Program-made: the position numbers and the translations under genes
In this document: positions 7,773 through 15,986 of the stretch, one piece after another
Numbering within the stretch: the stretch's first letter is position 1
Layout: each line of letters starts with the position of its first letter
Notes under the pieces: generated by a model
What the model was told of the DNA's origin: nothing
Database searches by the model: none
Seen by the model: the letters and a program-made list of their open reading frames with translations, nothing else
NCBI GenBank assembly: GCA_041398605.1
Contig: JAWKUK010000016.1
Location: 1-64,000, forward strand
Direction: 5' to 3'
DNA: 64,000 bases
From: JAWKUK01 sp041398605
GTDB lineage: Bacteria > Planctomycetota > UBA1135 > GCA-002686595

Positions 7773-9950
7773 TCAGTCTGAGAGCCACTCGCTGTGAACG
7801 GCCTCGCCGTCGGGGTCATCCACGCGCTGGTAAGTGTGCGCGCCAAACGCATCGCGCTGGGCTTGCACGAGGTTCTGCGGCAAGCGCGCCGTGCGCAGCG
7901 CGTCATAGTAGGCGAGGCTGGCGGCCATGCCGGGCACCGGTACGCCTGCCGTGACCGCTGCGGCGACCACTCGCCGCCACGCCGACTGGCGTGCATCGAG
8001 GTCCGCGCGGACCGCCGGATCGATGAGCAAGTTTGGCAGGGCTGGGTCCTGCTCCCACGCGTGCATCATCGTCTCCAGGAACTTGGCGCGAATGATGCAC
8101 CCGCCGGTCCAGATGCGGGCGATCTCCTTGGGCGAGATCTCCCAGCCGTAGTGCGCCGCGCCAGCCGCGATGAGCGCCATCCCTTGAGCGTAGGCGCCGA
8201 CTTTGGCCGCGAGCAACGCGTCACGCACGTCCGTGACCGTAATCTCCGCGCGCCCTCCCGCTTGCGGCCCCGCGAGCAGCGGCGCGTAGCGCTCCCGGTC
8301 GCGTTTCATGCTCGACAGGACGCGCGCATCGATGGCCGCAGCGATCGACGGCACCGACACGCCGAGGTCCAACGCGACCTGGGCGGTCCATTTACCTGTG
8401 CCTTTTTGACCGGCTTTGTCCAGCACTTGGTCCACGAGCCAGCCGTCGGTACGGTCGTCCTTGCGCTCGAAGATCTGCGCGGTGATCTCGATCAAGAACG
8501 ACGCAAGCGCGCCCTCGTTCCATTCGCGGAACGTCTTCGCGAGCGCCGGCGGGTCGAAGCCGAGCAGCGCAGTCAGGACTTGGTACGCCTCCGCGATGAA
8601 CTGCATGTCGGCGTACTCAATGCCGTTGTGCACCATCTTCACGAAGTGTCCGGCGCCATCGGCGCCAATGTGCGTGACGCAGGCGCCGTGCTCCGTGCGG
8701 GCAGCGATCGCTTCGAGGACCGGGCGAATGCGCTCGTAGGCGTCTTTGTCCCCGCCAGGCATCAGCGAAGGGCCGTTGCGCGCGCCTTCTTCGCCGCCAG
8801 AGACGCCGACTCCGACGAAGCGCACCCCTTGGCGCGCCATGCGCTGCTCACGCCGGCGCGTATCCTCGAACCAAGAGTTGCCGCCGTCGATCACGACGTC
8901 GCCAGGGTCGAGGAGGGGCTCCAGCGCGTCGAGCACCGCGTCTACGGGCGCGCCGGCGCGGATCATCATCATGATGCGGCGCGGTCGCTCGAGGGACGCG
9001 ACGAACTCCGACAAGGTCACGGTGCCGCGCAGGCGCCCTTCGCTCTCGCCTACAGCGCGTTGTGTCAGCTCCGGCTCCAGGTTCCAGACCGCGACTTCAA
9101 AGCCGTGGTCCGCGATGTTGAGCGCGAGGTTGCGCCCCATGACGGCGAGGCCGATCATGCCGAAGTCGGCGAGCCCTGTCGCGTGCTGGCCCTCGCCTTC
9201 GCCCATGGCCGCGCGATCCACGAACCACGTGAGGCGCCCGTTGCTTGGGCGGACCTGTGCGGCCGGCAGCGTCGCGTCGTCGGCGGGACCGTCGAGCTCG
9301 CGGAGCACCTGGGCCAGGCGCGGCGCCTTGGTCGGGCCAACGGCGAGGAAGATGACCTCGCGCGCCGCGTCGAGGGCGCGGCGCGTCAGCGTGATGCGCG
9401 CGGACGGCGCGCATGGCGCGGTAGACGGGACGACCAGGGCCTCGCGCTCGGCGAGCTCAGGGCCGCCCGGGAACAGTGACGCCGTATGTCCGTCATCGCC
9501 CATCCCGAGCAGCACGCAGTCGAGCCGCTCGTCGCCGAGCAAGGCTGCGTACTGCGCGGCCGCGGCAGCGGGCTCGGCCGCGCCGTCGATCGCGTGGACA
9601 TTGCCCTTCGGGATCGGGACCCGGTCCAGGAGCACCTCGCGCGCCATGTGCGCGTTGCTCGCCGCATCGCCCGCGGGGACGCAGCGTTCGTCCCCGAAGA
9701 AGACGTGCACGCGGCTCCACGCGATCCCAGCCGCGAGCTCCGGCGTTGCCAGCAGCTCGTAGGTACGGCGCGGCGTGCTACCACCGGCGAGCGCGATCCG
9801 GAACACGCCGCGCGCCGCGATGGCATTTGCGGCGTGCTGCGCGATCCGCTTTGCGAGCGCGAGCGCCGCAGCGTCCGCCTGCGCGAAGACAGCGAGCTCG
9901 TAGTGGGCGAGGGTCGTTTCCGCGGCTTCGATCGGTCCGGTGGTCGTCAT
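7773..9950 (-). CDS. Fused 6-phosphogluconolactonase / 6-phosphogluconate dehydrogenase
   Basis: 725 residues from the ATG at 9948-9950. Residues 1-248 are a complete 6-phosphogluconolactonase: GGSTP (56-60), FFGDER (84-89), LGMGDDGHTASLF (148-160), and the usual C-terminal NGRLTWFVDRAA. With no stop codon, and after a linker of about 15 residues, a complete decarboxylating 6-phosphogluconate dehydrogenase follows: GMIGLAVMGRN (264-274), VIDGGNSWF, KMVHNGIEYADMQ, GQKGTGKWT and the FGAHTYQR tail. The protein would carry out consecutive steps of the oxidative pentose phosphate pathway, 6-phosphogluconolactone to ribulose-5-phosphate. It starts 2 bp after zwf, so all three reactions are in one operon. 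Bacteria normally encode the two enzymes separately. Confidence 0.93.
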   Translation of the reverse strand: MTTTGPIEAAETTLAHYELAVFAQADAAALALAKRIAQHAANAIAARGVFRIALAGGSTPRRTYELLATPELAAGIAWSRVHVFFGDERCVPAGDAASNAHMAREVLLDRVPIPKGNVHAIDGAAEPAAAAAQYAALLGDERLDCVLLGMGDDGHTASLFPGGPELAEREALVVPSTAPCAPSARITLTRRALDAAREVIFLAVGPTKAPRLAQVLRELDGPADDATLPAAQVRPSNGRLTWFVDRAAMGEGEGQHATGLADFGMIGLAVMGRNLALNIADHGFEVAVWNLEPELTQRAVGESEGRLRGTVTLSEFVASLERPRRIMMMIRAGAPVDAVLDALEPLLDPGDVVIDGGNSWFEDTRRREQRMARQGVRFVGVGVSGGEEGARNGPSLMPGGDKDAYERIRPVLEAIAARTEHGACVTHIGADGAGHFVKMVHNGIEYADMQFIAEAYQVLTALLGFDPPALAKTFREWNEGALASFLIEITAQIFERKDDRTDGWLVDQVLDKAGQKGTGKWTAQVALDLGVSVPSIAAAIDARVLSSMKRDRERYAPLLAGPQAGGRAEITVTDVRDALLAAKVGAYAQGMALIAAGAAHYGWEISPKEIARIWTGGCIIRAKFLETMMHAWEQDPALPNLLIDPAVRADLDARQSAWRRVVAAAVTAGVPVPGMAASLAYYDALRTARLPQNLVQAQRDAFGAHTYQRVDDPDGEAVHSEWLSD

Positions 9951-9952
9951 GT

Positions 9953-11419
9953 TCAGTGGCTCCGCATGAGGTCCTTGTCCTGGATGCCGAACTTCTCGGC
10001 AGCGGCCGGGCCATACGAGCCCGATGCGTACGGGTGAATCGTGTGGTCCATCGTCAAGAGCGGATCGAAGACCTTCCACGAGCGAATGACCTCGTTCGAG
10101 TGCACGAACAAGGTCTGGTCGCCGCGCAGGACATCGAGCAGCAACGTCTCGTAGGCCTCGGGGAGCGCGTCGAAGTGGTCGCTATGACGGAACGTGAGCG
10201 GGATCCGCTTCAGCTCGACGATGGACCCGGGCTCCTTTACGTCCATGTAGAGCGAGAAGCCCTCGTCCGGCTGCATCGTGAGCGTGAGCACGTTGTGGCT
10301 CACTTTGCAGATGCCGTTCTTCTCGAACATGCAGACCGGTGACTCTTTGAATTGGACGCCGATGCGCGTGAGCCGGCGCCCGAGGCGCTTGCCAGTGCGC
10401 AAATAGAACGGGACGCCCTGCCAACGCCAATTCTGGATGTTGACACGCAGCGCCGCGAACGTCTCGGTCCTCGAGTCCGCTGGAATGCCCTCCTCTTGGA
10501 GGTAGCCGTCGACGCCGGTGCCGCCGATGTCGCCCTCGGTGTACTGCCCGAAGACGACATCGTTCTTGGAGAGCGGCGCGATGGACCGCAAGACCTTGGC
10601 CTTCTCGTAGCGCACGGACTCCGCGTCCATCAAGGGCGGGACCTCCATCGCGACGAGCGCCAGAAGCTGCGCCAGGTGGTTCTGCACCATGTCGCGCATC
10701 GCGCCCGACTTGTCGTAGTACCGCGCGCGGGTGCCTACGCCGAGCTCTTCCGAGACCATGATCTCGACAGCGGCGATGCGGTCGCGATTCCAGACCGACT
10801 CAAAGATCGTATTGCCGAAGCGGAACGCGAGCAGGTTCTGGACCGTCTCCTTGCCGAGGTAGTGATCGATCCGAAAGATCTGCTCCTCCTCGAACGACCC
10901 GCGCATCAGCTCCACGAGCTCGCGCGCCGAGGCGAGGTCGTGCCCAAACGGCTTCTCGACGACGACGCGCGTCCAGCCGCCTGCGAGGCTTTGGTTCAGG
11001 CCGACGGCGGTGAGCCCGCTGATCGCGTCCGCGAGCGCGTCGGTCGGGAGCGCCAGATAGAACGCGCGCCGCGGAGGGAGTCCTTGGCTGCGTTCGATCG
11101 ACTCGATGCGCTCCCTGAGCGCCTCATACTCGGCGCGGGTCCCCTCGCCGAGCGGTTGATAGTGGACTTGGTCTCGACAGAAGCCCTCGAGCCCGCTGTG
11201 CGTGACGCCCGCGGCGGCCATCGAGTCGCGCGCGAGCGCGCGATACTTCGCCTCGTTGTTCGCGGGGTTCTGCGCCACGCCGATGATCTGCGTGTGCGCC
11301 GCCAGTGCGCCGCTCGCCGCATGCTTGCCGAGCGCCGGCAGCAGCTTGCGCCGCGCGAGGTCGCCGGTGCCGCCAAAGATGACGAGGGTGCTGGGCTCGG
11401 TCGAGGGTTGGATCGCCAT
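9953..11419 (-). CDS. zwf: Glucose-6-phosphate 1-dehydrogenase
   Basis: 488 residues from the ATG at 11417-11419. A longer in-frame extension to 11485 lacks family similarity. The nucleotide-binding motif IFGGTGDLARRKLLPAL lies at the N-terminus; VVEKPFGHDL and the active-site FRIDHYLGKETVQN with its catalytic His are intact. The enzyme oxidises glucose-6-phosphate to 6-phosphogluconolactone with reduction of NADP or NAD. The next enzymes are encoded as a fusion 2 bp downstream, so the operon covers the whole oxidative branch. Confidence 0.96.
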   Translation of the reverse strand: MAIQPSTEPSTLVIFGGTGDLARRKLLPALGKHAASGALAAHTQIIGVAQNPANNEAKYRALARDSMAAAGVTHSGLEGFCRDQVHYQPLGEGTRAEYEALRERIESIERSQGLPPRRAFYLALPTDALADAISGLTAVGLNQSLAGGWTRVVVEKPFGHDLASARELVELMRGSFEEEQIFRIDHYLGKETVQNLLAFRFGNTIFESVWNRDRIAAVEIMVSEELGVGTRARYYDKSGAMRDMVQNHLAQLLALVAMEVPPLMDAESVRYEKAKVLRSIAPLSKNDVVFGQYTEGDIGGTGVDGYLQEEGIPADSRTETFAALRVNIQNWRWQGVPFYLRTGKRLGRRLTRIGVQFKESPVCMFEKNGICKVSHNVLTLTMQPDEGFSLYMDVKEPGSIVELKRIPLTFRHSDHFDALPEAYETLLLDVLRGDQTLFVHSNEVIRSWKVFDPLLTMDHTIHPYASGSYGPAAAEKFGIQDKDLMRSH

Positions 11420-11624
11420 GGCTGTGCTGAGAGCGTAGCGCGTCGCGTCCTGCGATCCGAAGGCCCGGGCCCGATCCTCGTTCAACGTCCCCGTGCTAGA
11501 GGCACGTCGGCCACCGGCCCAACGTGTGCACCTGGGGGCTCGTCCGCGAGCCGTCCGGCACGTGAGAGGCCTCGCACGCAGCAGGCCTGAGTGGGAAAGG
11601 CCGGATGCGACGAGGCGTAACGCA

Positions 11625-11651
11625 ACAGGCGCAGCCGGTGGCTGCGCCTGT
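11625..11651 (-). terminator. Strong hairpin after the DEAD-box helicase gene
   Basis: A perfect 12-bp stem (acaggcgcagcc / ggctgcgcctgt) with a 3-nt loop lies 22 bp past the helicase stop on the minus strand, within the 254-bp gap before zwf. It is a good candidate terminator, although the U tract is poor. The rest of the gap, 11420-11624, presumably holds the zwf promoter, but I see no convincing hexamers. Confidence 0.55.
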
Positions 11652-11673
11652 GCTGGATGTCCCGTGCTGTCGA

Positions 11674-14061
11674 TCAGCCGCGACGCGGACTGCGGCCGCG
11701 CGGCGGGGGGCCGTCCGGCGTGACGTAGAGGCCCGGGTCGCGCGGATCATCGCGGCCGGCCCGGTCGCTAAATGCCTCTGCCGCATAACCCGCGACCTCG
11801 AAGGTCGAGAAGGCCGGCCCGATGTCGATCGAGCCGATCTCTTTGTTCGAGACGCCGCCGCGCCGGCAGAGCGTCGCCAGCAAGCGGCGGGGGTTGGCGC
11901 CGCCTCGGAAGCCCCAGTTCACGCGGAAGCGCACAAACTCCTGGCCGCGGCCGCGGGGGGTGAAGTGGCCCTGACCTTCGCGGCGATCGTCGCCCCGCAG
12001 GAAGCCGTCGCGGCTGTGCTGGGGGCGGTCGCCGTCCGTGCCGACATCACCCGGCCGAACGCGGCCCGCCGGCGTCCGCAGCGGCCGGGGCTCGTCGGCG
12101 CCGAAGTCCGGGCTGAACCCGAAGTTGCGCCCTTGCCCGCCGCCCGGTTGGAAGCCCGGCCCCGGCCCAGTGCGCGCGGGTTGCCCAAAGCGTCCGCCGT
12201 CACGGGGACCCGGTTGGAAGCCCTCACGTGGCCCCTGGCCGAAGCCCTCACGTGGCCCCTGGCCAAATCCCTCACGTGGCCCCTGGCCGAGACCCTGCCG
12301 CGGACGCTGGCCGTAGTCCTGGCGCGGGGCGCTCGCGGCCCCGCGGTTCGAGCCGGCGTAGCTCCCGTAGCCGCCGCCGGTGGTCGGGGCGCCTCTCCCG
12401 TACCGATCGCGCATGTCCACCGCGCGTGGTACGGCCATACCGATGATCTCGCGCGGCGCGGTCGGCGCAGAAGAGACCGCGTTCGGCAGGAGGGCCGCGA
12501 CGACGAGGACCGGGTCGCGGCCTGCGAGCAGCGACTCCGCCAGCGCGCGCTGCGACGCCGTCGGCGCGCCTTCCGGAGTGGACGCGGCCTCGAGGCGCTC
12601 GGTCATTTCGCGCTGGGCCCGGGCATCAAGGTGCACCTGCACGTCGCGCGCCTGGGGGAGCGCCCGCCATTCGAGCTCGATGCCAGAGTCCGCCAGCATG
12701 CGCGTTGCGCGTCGCTCGCGGCTCGGCGCGACCATCAGGATGCTCCGGCCGCGTTGGCCGGCGCGGCCCGTGCGACCGCTGCGGTGGGTGTACACCTCGC
12801 CGTCGAGCGGCATGGCCGTGTGGATCACGAGCGCGACGTCCGGGACGTCGAGGCCGCGCGCAGCGACGTCCGTCGCGACCAGGACCGGCGCCGAGCCGGC
12901 GCGGAACGCCGCGAGGGTGCGCGTGCGCTGGGCCTGCTGCAGCTCGCCCGACAAGGGCTGGGCTCCGAAGCCGTCCTCGGCGAGCCGCGCCGAGAGCGTG
13001 CCGGTCTCGGCCCGCGTATTCACGAACACCAACGTTCGCTCGCCGCCGGCGAGCAGCAGGTGGTTGACGAGCAGGTCGTAGCGCTGGTCGGGGCGCACGA
13101 GCTGGCCGATGTGCTCGATGTCGGCGTTGGCCTCGCCGAGGCGCGAGCCTTCGACGTTCCGTGGCGAGCGCTGGTAGCGGTCCGCGAGGCGCACGATCCC
13201 GTCAGGGAAGGTCGCTGAAACGAGGTGCGTGTGGCGCTCGGGCGAGGTCTTGTCGAGGATCGACTCGAGCTCGTCCCGGAAGCCCATGTCGAGCATCTGG
13301 TCCGCCTCGTCCAGCACGAGCTGGCGCACGGTCGAGAGGTCGAGCGCGCCGGTCCCGAGGTGGTCGACCAACCTGCCCGGAGTGCCGACGAGGATGCGCG
13401 GCGAGCGCGAGAGGCGGCGCCGCTCGAACGGCACCGATGTGCCGCCCGTGACGACGTCGACCGACGCGCCGGGGACCTCGGCGAAGAGCCACGTCAGCTC
13501 CTCGGCGACTTGCGCCGCGAGCTCGCGGGTGGGGACGATGACGAGGGCGACCGGGCCGCGGTACTCCCGCGTCGGGCGCGCGACGAGGAGCGCGTCGTCG
13601 AGCACGTCCGTCGCCATCGCGAGGCCGAGCGCAACGGTCTTGCCCGACCCGGTCTGACTGGAGATGCGCAGGTCGCAGCCGTCGCCGACGGCGTCGAGCA
13701 CGGCGCTCTGAACCGCGGTGAACGACTCGAAGCCCCGCGCCTCCAGGGCGGTCCGAAGCGGGGTCGGGAGCTGGGCGAACGGCGTCGACTCTTCCGAGAC
13801 CTCGTCGTCGTGTCCCGCTTCCGAGCCTTCCGTCTCGAAGCGCTCTGACTCCGCGTTCATCGACTCAGCGGGGTCCTCGGAGCCGTCGAGCGTGGCGGCG
13901 ACACCCTGCTCGGTGGCCGCCGCAGCCGCTTCGGGCGCGCGCGGCTCGCCCTCGGGAGCGCCTGCGCGGCCTTCGTGGCCATTCTCGATCGGCGCGGTTT
14001 CCGAGATGGAATGGGGGAGCACGCCGGACTCGAGGTCCGGCTCTTGAACGTGTTCGATCAT
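11674..14061 (-). CDS. DEAD-box RNA helicase, DbpA/CsdA-like
   Basis: 795 residues. An acidic, low-complexity N-terminus (1-90) precedes a full two-domain helicase core: SSQTGSGKT (134-142, motif I), PTRELA (Ia), GTPGRL (Ib), DEAD (II), SAT (III) and HRSGRTGRAG (VI). A Gly/Arg/Pro-rich spacer with repeated GQGPREGF units follows. The C-terminal domain FVRFRVNWGFRGGANPRRLL...NKEIGSIDI matches the RNA-binding domain of DbpA-type helicases, which recruits them to 23S rRNA. The likely role is ribosome assembly or RNA unwinding at low temperature. A cold-shock link is only family knowledge. The first ATG was taken; later starts are possible because the N-terminus is poorly conserved. Confidence 0.92.
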   Translation of the reverse strand: MIEHVQEPDLESGVLPHSISETAPIENGHEGRAGAPEGEPRAPEAAAAATEQGVAATLDGSEDPAESMNAESERFETEGSEAGHDDEVSEESTPFAQLPTPLRTALEARGFESFTAVQSAVLDAVGDGCDLRISSQTGSGKTVALGLAMATDVLDDALLVARPTREYRGPVALVIVPTRELAAQVAEELTWLFAEVPGASVDVVTGGTSVPFERRRLSRSPRILVGTPGRLVDHLGTGALDLSTVRQLVLDEADQMLDMGFRDELESILDKTSPERHTHLVSATFPDGIVRLADRYQRSPRNVEGSRLGEANADIEHIGQLVRPDQRYDLLVNHLLLAGGERTLVFVNTRAETGTLSARLAEDGFGAQPLSGELQQAQRTRTLAAFRAGSAPVLVATDVAARGLDVPDVALVIHTAMPLDGEVYTHRSGRTGRAGQRGRSILMVAPSRERRATRMLADSGIELEWRALPQARDVQVHLDARAQREMTERLEAASTPEGAPTASQRALAESLLAGRDPVLVVAALLPNAVSSAPTAPREIIGMAVPRAVDMRDRYGRGAPTTGGGYGSYAGSNRGAASAPRQDYGQRPRQGLGQGPREGFGQGPREGFGQGPREGFQPGPRDGGRFGQPARTGPGPGFQPGGGQGRNFGFSPDFGADEPRPLRTPAGRVRPGDVGTDGDRPQHSRDGFLRGDDRREGQGHFTPRGRGQEFVRFRVNWGFRGGANPRRLLATLCRRGGVSNKEIGSIDIGPAFSTFEVAGYAAEAFSDRAGRDDPRDPGLYVTPDGPPPRGRSPRRG
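12221..12292. repeat. Three tandem 24-bp units encoding GQGPREGF
   Basis: Three near-identical 24-bp direct repeats (unit begins ccctcacgtggcccctggcc) lie head to tail inside the helicase gene and encode an RGG-like octapeptide three times. Degenerate copies flank them. This fits slippage-driven expansion of a flexible RNA-binding linker. Confidence 0.85.
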
Positions 14062-14364
14062 CGCTGGGGGCCGTACTCGGCCGAGATTCAGAGAACGGCC
14101 AAACTCACGTGGCCGACGTCGCAGAGCGACCTTCCCTGATCTTTCACACCAACCCAGGGCAAACCGCTCGAGCCGAAGAAGCTACCACAAGCCTGCGCAA
14201 GTAGGGGAGCCTAGGCGGAGATTCCAAACGCTGTCCCGAAATCTGCGCGCCGTCCAGGCCACCCTGCCCTGTGCTCGGGCGCGTCCCGCGTTCGGATCAA
14301 CCCGCGACGGGCTGCCGCGATGCCCCGCCGGGCCACGCCCCAGGCCACGCGCCACCCGGCAGGA
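14062..14364. other. Intergenic region without a recognisable gene
   Basis: This 303-bp stretch separates the 3' end of the DUF1570 gene from the start of the helicase gene, both on the minus strand. It should contain the helicase promoter and 5' leader. Only short out-of-frame ORFs of Arg/Pro-rich composition occur, and I see no convincing promoter hexamers, RNA gene or strong hairpin. Confidence 0.5.
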
Positions 14365-15891
14365 TCACTCCCCGGTGGCCTCGAGCAACGCTTCGATATC
14401 GGCCTCGTAGACGTCCAGCCCGGGCTCGATCTCGAGCGCGAGCTGGACCTCGCGCTTGCCCTCCACCTCTTCGCCGTTGCCGATGAGCTGCGTGCCGAGC
14501 GTGTAGCGATACATCGCGTCGAGCGGCGCCTTCACGACCGCGCGGCGGAGCTGTTCGATGCGCTGCCCGCCGGACAGCATGAGCGCGTAGTCGTAGTGGG
14601 CCTTGGCGGACACCGACGCTTCGTCTTCGGTGATGGCCTCTGCGAAGAGCCGCAGGGCGCGCTTGCGCTCACCCAAGCGGCGGGCCATCTGCGCTTCCCA
14701 GACCTTGGCGCCTTTGCCATCGAACTGGAGCTCCTCGATGTAGCGGTACCACTCGGCCTCGAGGTCGCGCAGGTCGCTCTCTTCCTTCAGCCCCATGCAC
14801 TCCATGAAGTAGCGCAGCACCTCTTCGCCCGTGACGTTCTTCAAGTTCAAGCCCGAGCCCCGAGTGCGCTTGACGCTCTTGTCGGTCGCGAGCCCGATGA
14901 AGAACTTGCGGAAGGGCTTCGCGTAGCGCGGGTCCTCGAGCAGCATGTGCACGAAGGACCAGCCCCAGGTGTAATCCTCGTACCCCGCAGTGGTGATCAA
15001 GCGCCGCAGCGGCACCCGCTCACCGTTGGCCATCTCGCTGCGGATCGTCGCGAGGCGCCCGTTCTGGATGAGCCCGACGCTCAGCCGCTTTGCCTCCGGG
15101 TCCCACGCTGCGCCGCCGTAGTACTCACAAAGCGATTCGCCGGGCCAATGGGGGTAGTTGAAGTCCGCATCGATCAGCTTGTGCAGGTAGTGGCCGATCT
15201 CATGGAACAGGACCTGCTCGGTGAAGTCCGCGTCCGTGCGATCGTAGAACGCACACAGGTCGTAGTCGCCGACGAACATGAAGTACGCGAGCGCGCCGCT
15301 GGGGGCTCCCGAAGTGCGATAGAACTCGCGTTGGTTCGAGAAGAAGTTGATCATCAACTTCGGCTTTGACTTGTCGCGCCGCACCTTCCAGTCACGCGCG
15401 AAGATCTCGAAGTACGCGTCGGCGGCGCGCTTGTAGCGCTCCGCGACGAACTTCGGCACCGTGTAGTCCCAGCGGAAGTGCTTCGACTCTTCGCTGTAGC
15501 GCTTGTACCACTCGTTGTGCTCCAGCGCGTCTTGGGCCGCCTCGAGCTGCTCTCTGACCTGCTTCTCCGCGTCGCGGCGCAGGTCGCGGATGCGGGCCCA
15601 GCGCCCATCGACTTTGATATACCCCTTCTCGAACTGCGCGCGCTCCTCTTCGTTCCGCGGCTCGAAGGTCAGCTCCTGATCGGCGAGCAGGAGGCCACCC
15701 ACGAGCTCGTCCGGCACCTGCACCGTCCCCGCCTTGAACAGGACCTCGACGAAGCCCTCCTTCTGGGCCATCTCGGGCCCTTGGACGATGCGCCCGTCGC
15801 GCAGGATCAAGTAGCTGTCGCCGGAGGGCGCCGCGGGTGCGGCGTGAACGAGCGACAGGGTCAACGCAAGGGCTAGGGCCGTTCGGTGCAT
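14365..15891 (-). CDS. Secreted DUF1570-type putative metallopeptidase with TPR-like C-terminus
   Basis: 508 residues. A cleavable signal peptide (MHRTALALALTLSLVHAAPA) comes first, then a domain with YLILRDGRIVQG. The central zinc-protease-like segment carries LFHEIGHYLHK; HEIGH at about 230-234 has the HExxH form, with downstream WPGESLCEYYGG offering further acidic ligands. The C-terminal 120 residues look like helical TPR repeats. DUF1570 proteins are frequent in Planctomycetota and are predicted gluzincin-type peptidases; activity is not proven from sequence. The next gene downstream encodes another large secreted protein of possibly related fold. Confidence 0.8.
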   Translation of the reverse strand: MHRTALALALTLSLVHAAPAAPSGDSYLILRDGRIVQGPEMAQKEGFVEVLFKAGTVQVPDELVGGLLLADQELTFEPRNEEERAQFEKGYIKVDGRWARIRDLRRDAEKQVREQLEAAQDALEHNEWYKRYSEESKHFRWDYTVPKFVAERYKRAADAYFEIFARDWKVRRDKSKPKLMINFFSNQREFYRTSGAPSGALAYFMFVGDYDLCAFYDRTDADFTEQVLFHEIGHYLHKLIDADFNYPHWPGESLCEYYGGAAWDPEAKRLSVGLIQNGRLATIRSEMANGERVPLRRLITTAGYEDYTWGWSFVHMLLEDPRYAKPFRKFFIGLATDKSVKRTRGSGLNLKNVTGEEVLRYFMECMGLKEESDLRDLEAEWYRYIEELQFDGKGAKVWEAQMARRLGERKRALRLFAEAITEDEASVSAKAHYDYALMLSGGQRIEQLRRAVVKAPLDAMYRYTLGTQLIGNGEEVEGKREVQLALEIEPGLDVYEADIEALLEATGE

Positions 15892-15986
15892 GCGAGTCGT
15901 TCTCGGAGGCGGTAGGGCTTAGGGGGCGACGGGCGAGCGGCGTTGCGGGCGGAGGGCGCTCCAAGCGAGCAGGCGCGCGGCGCCGG

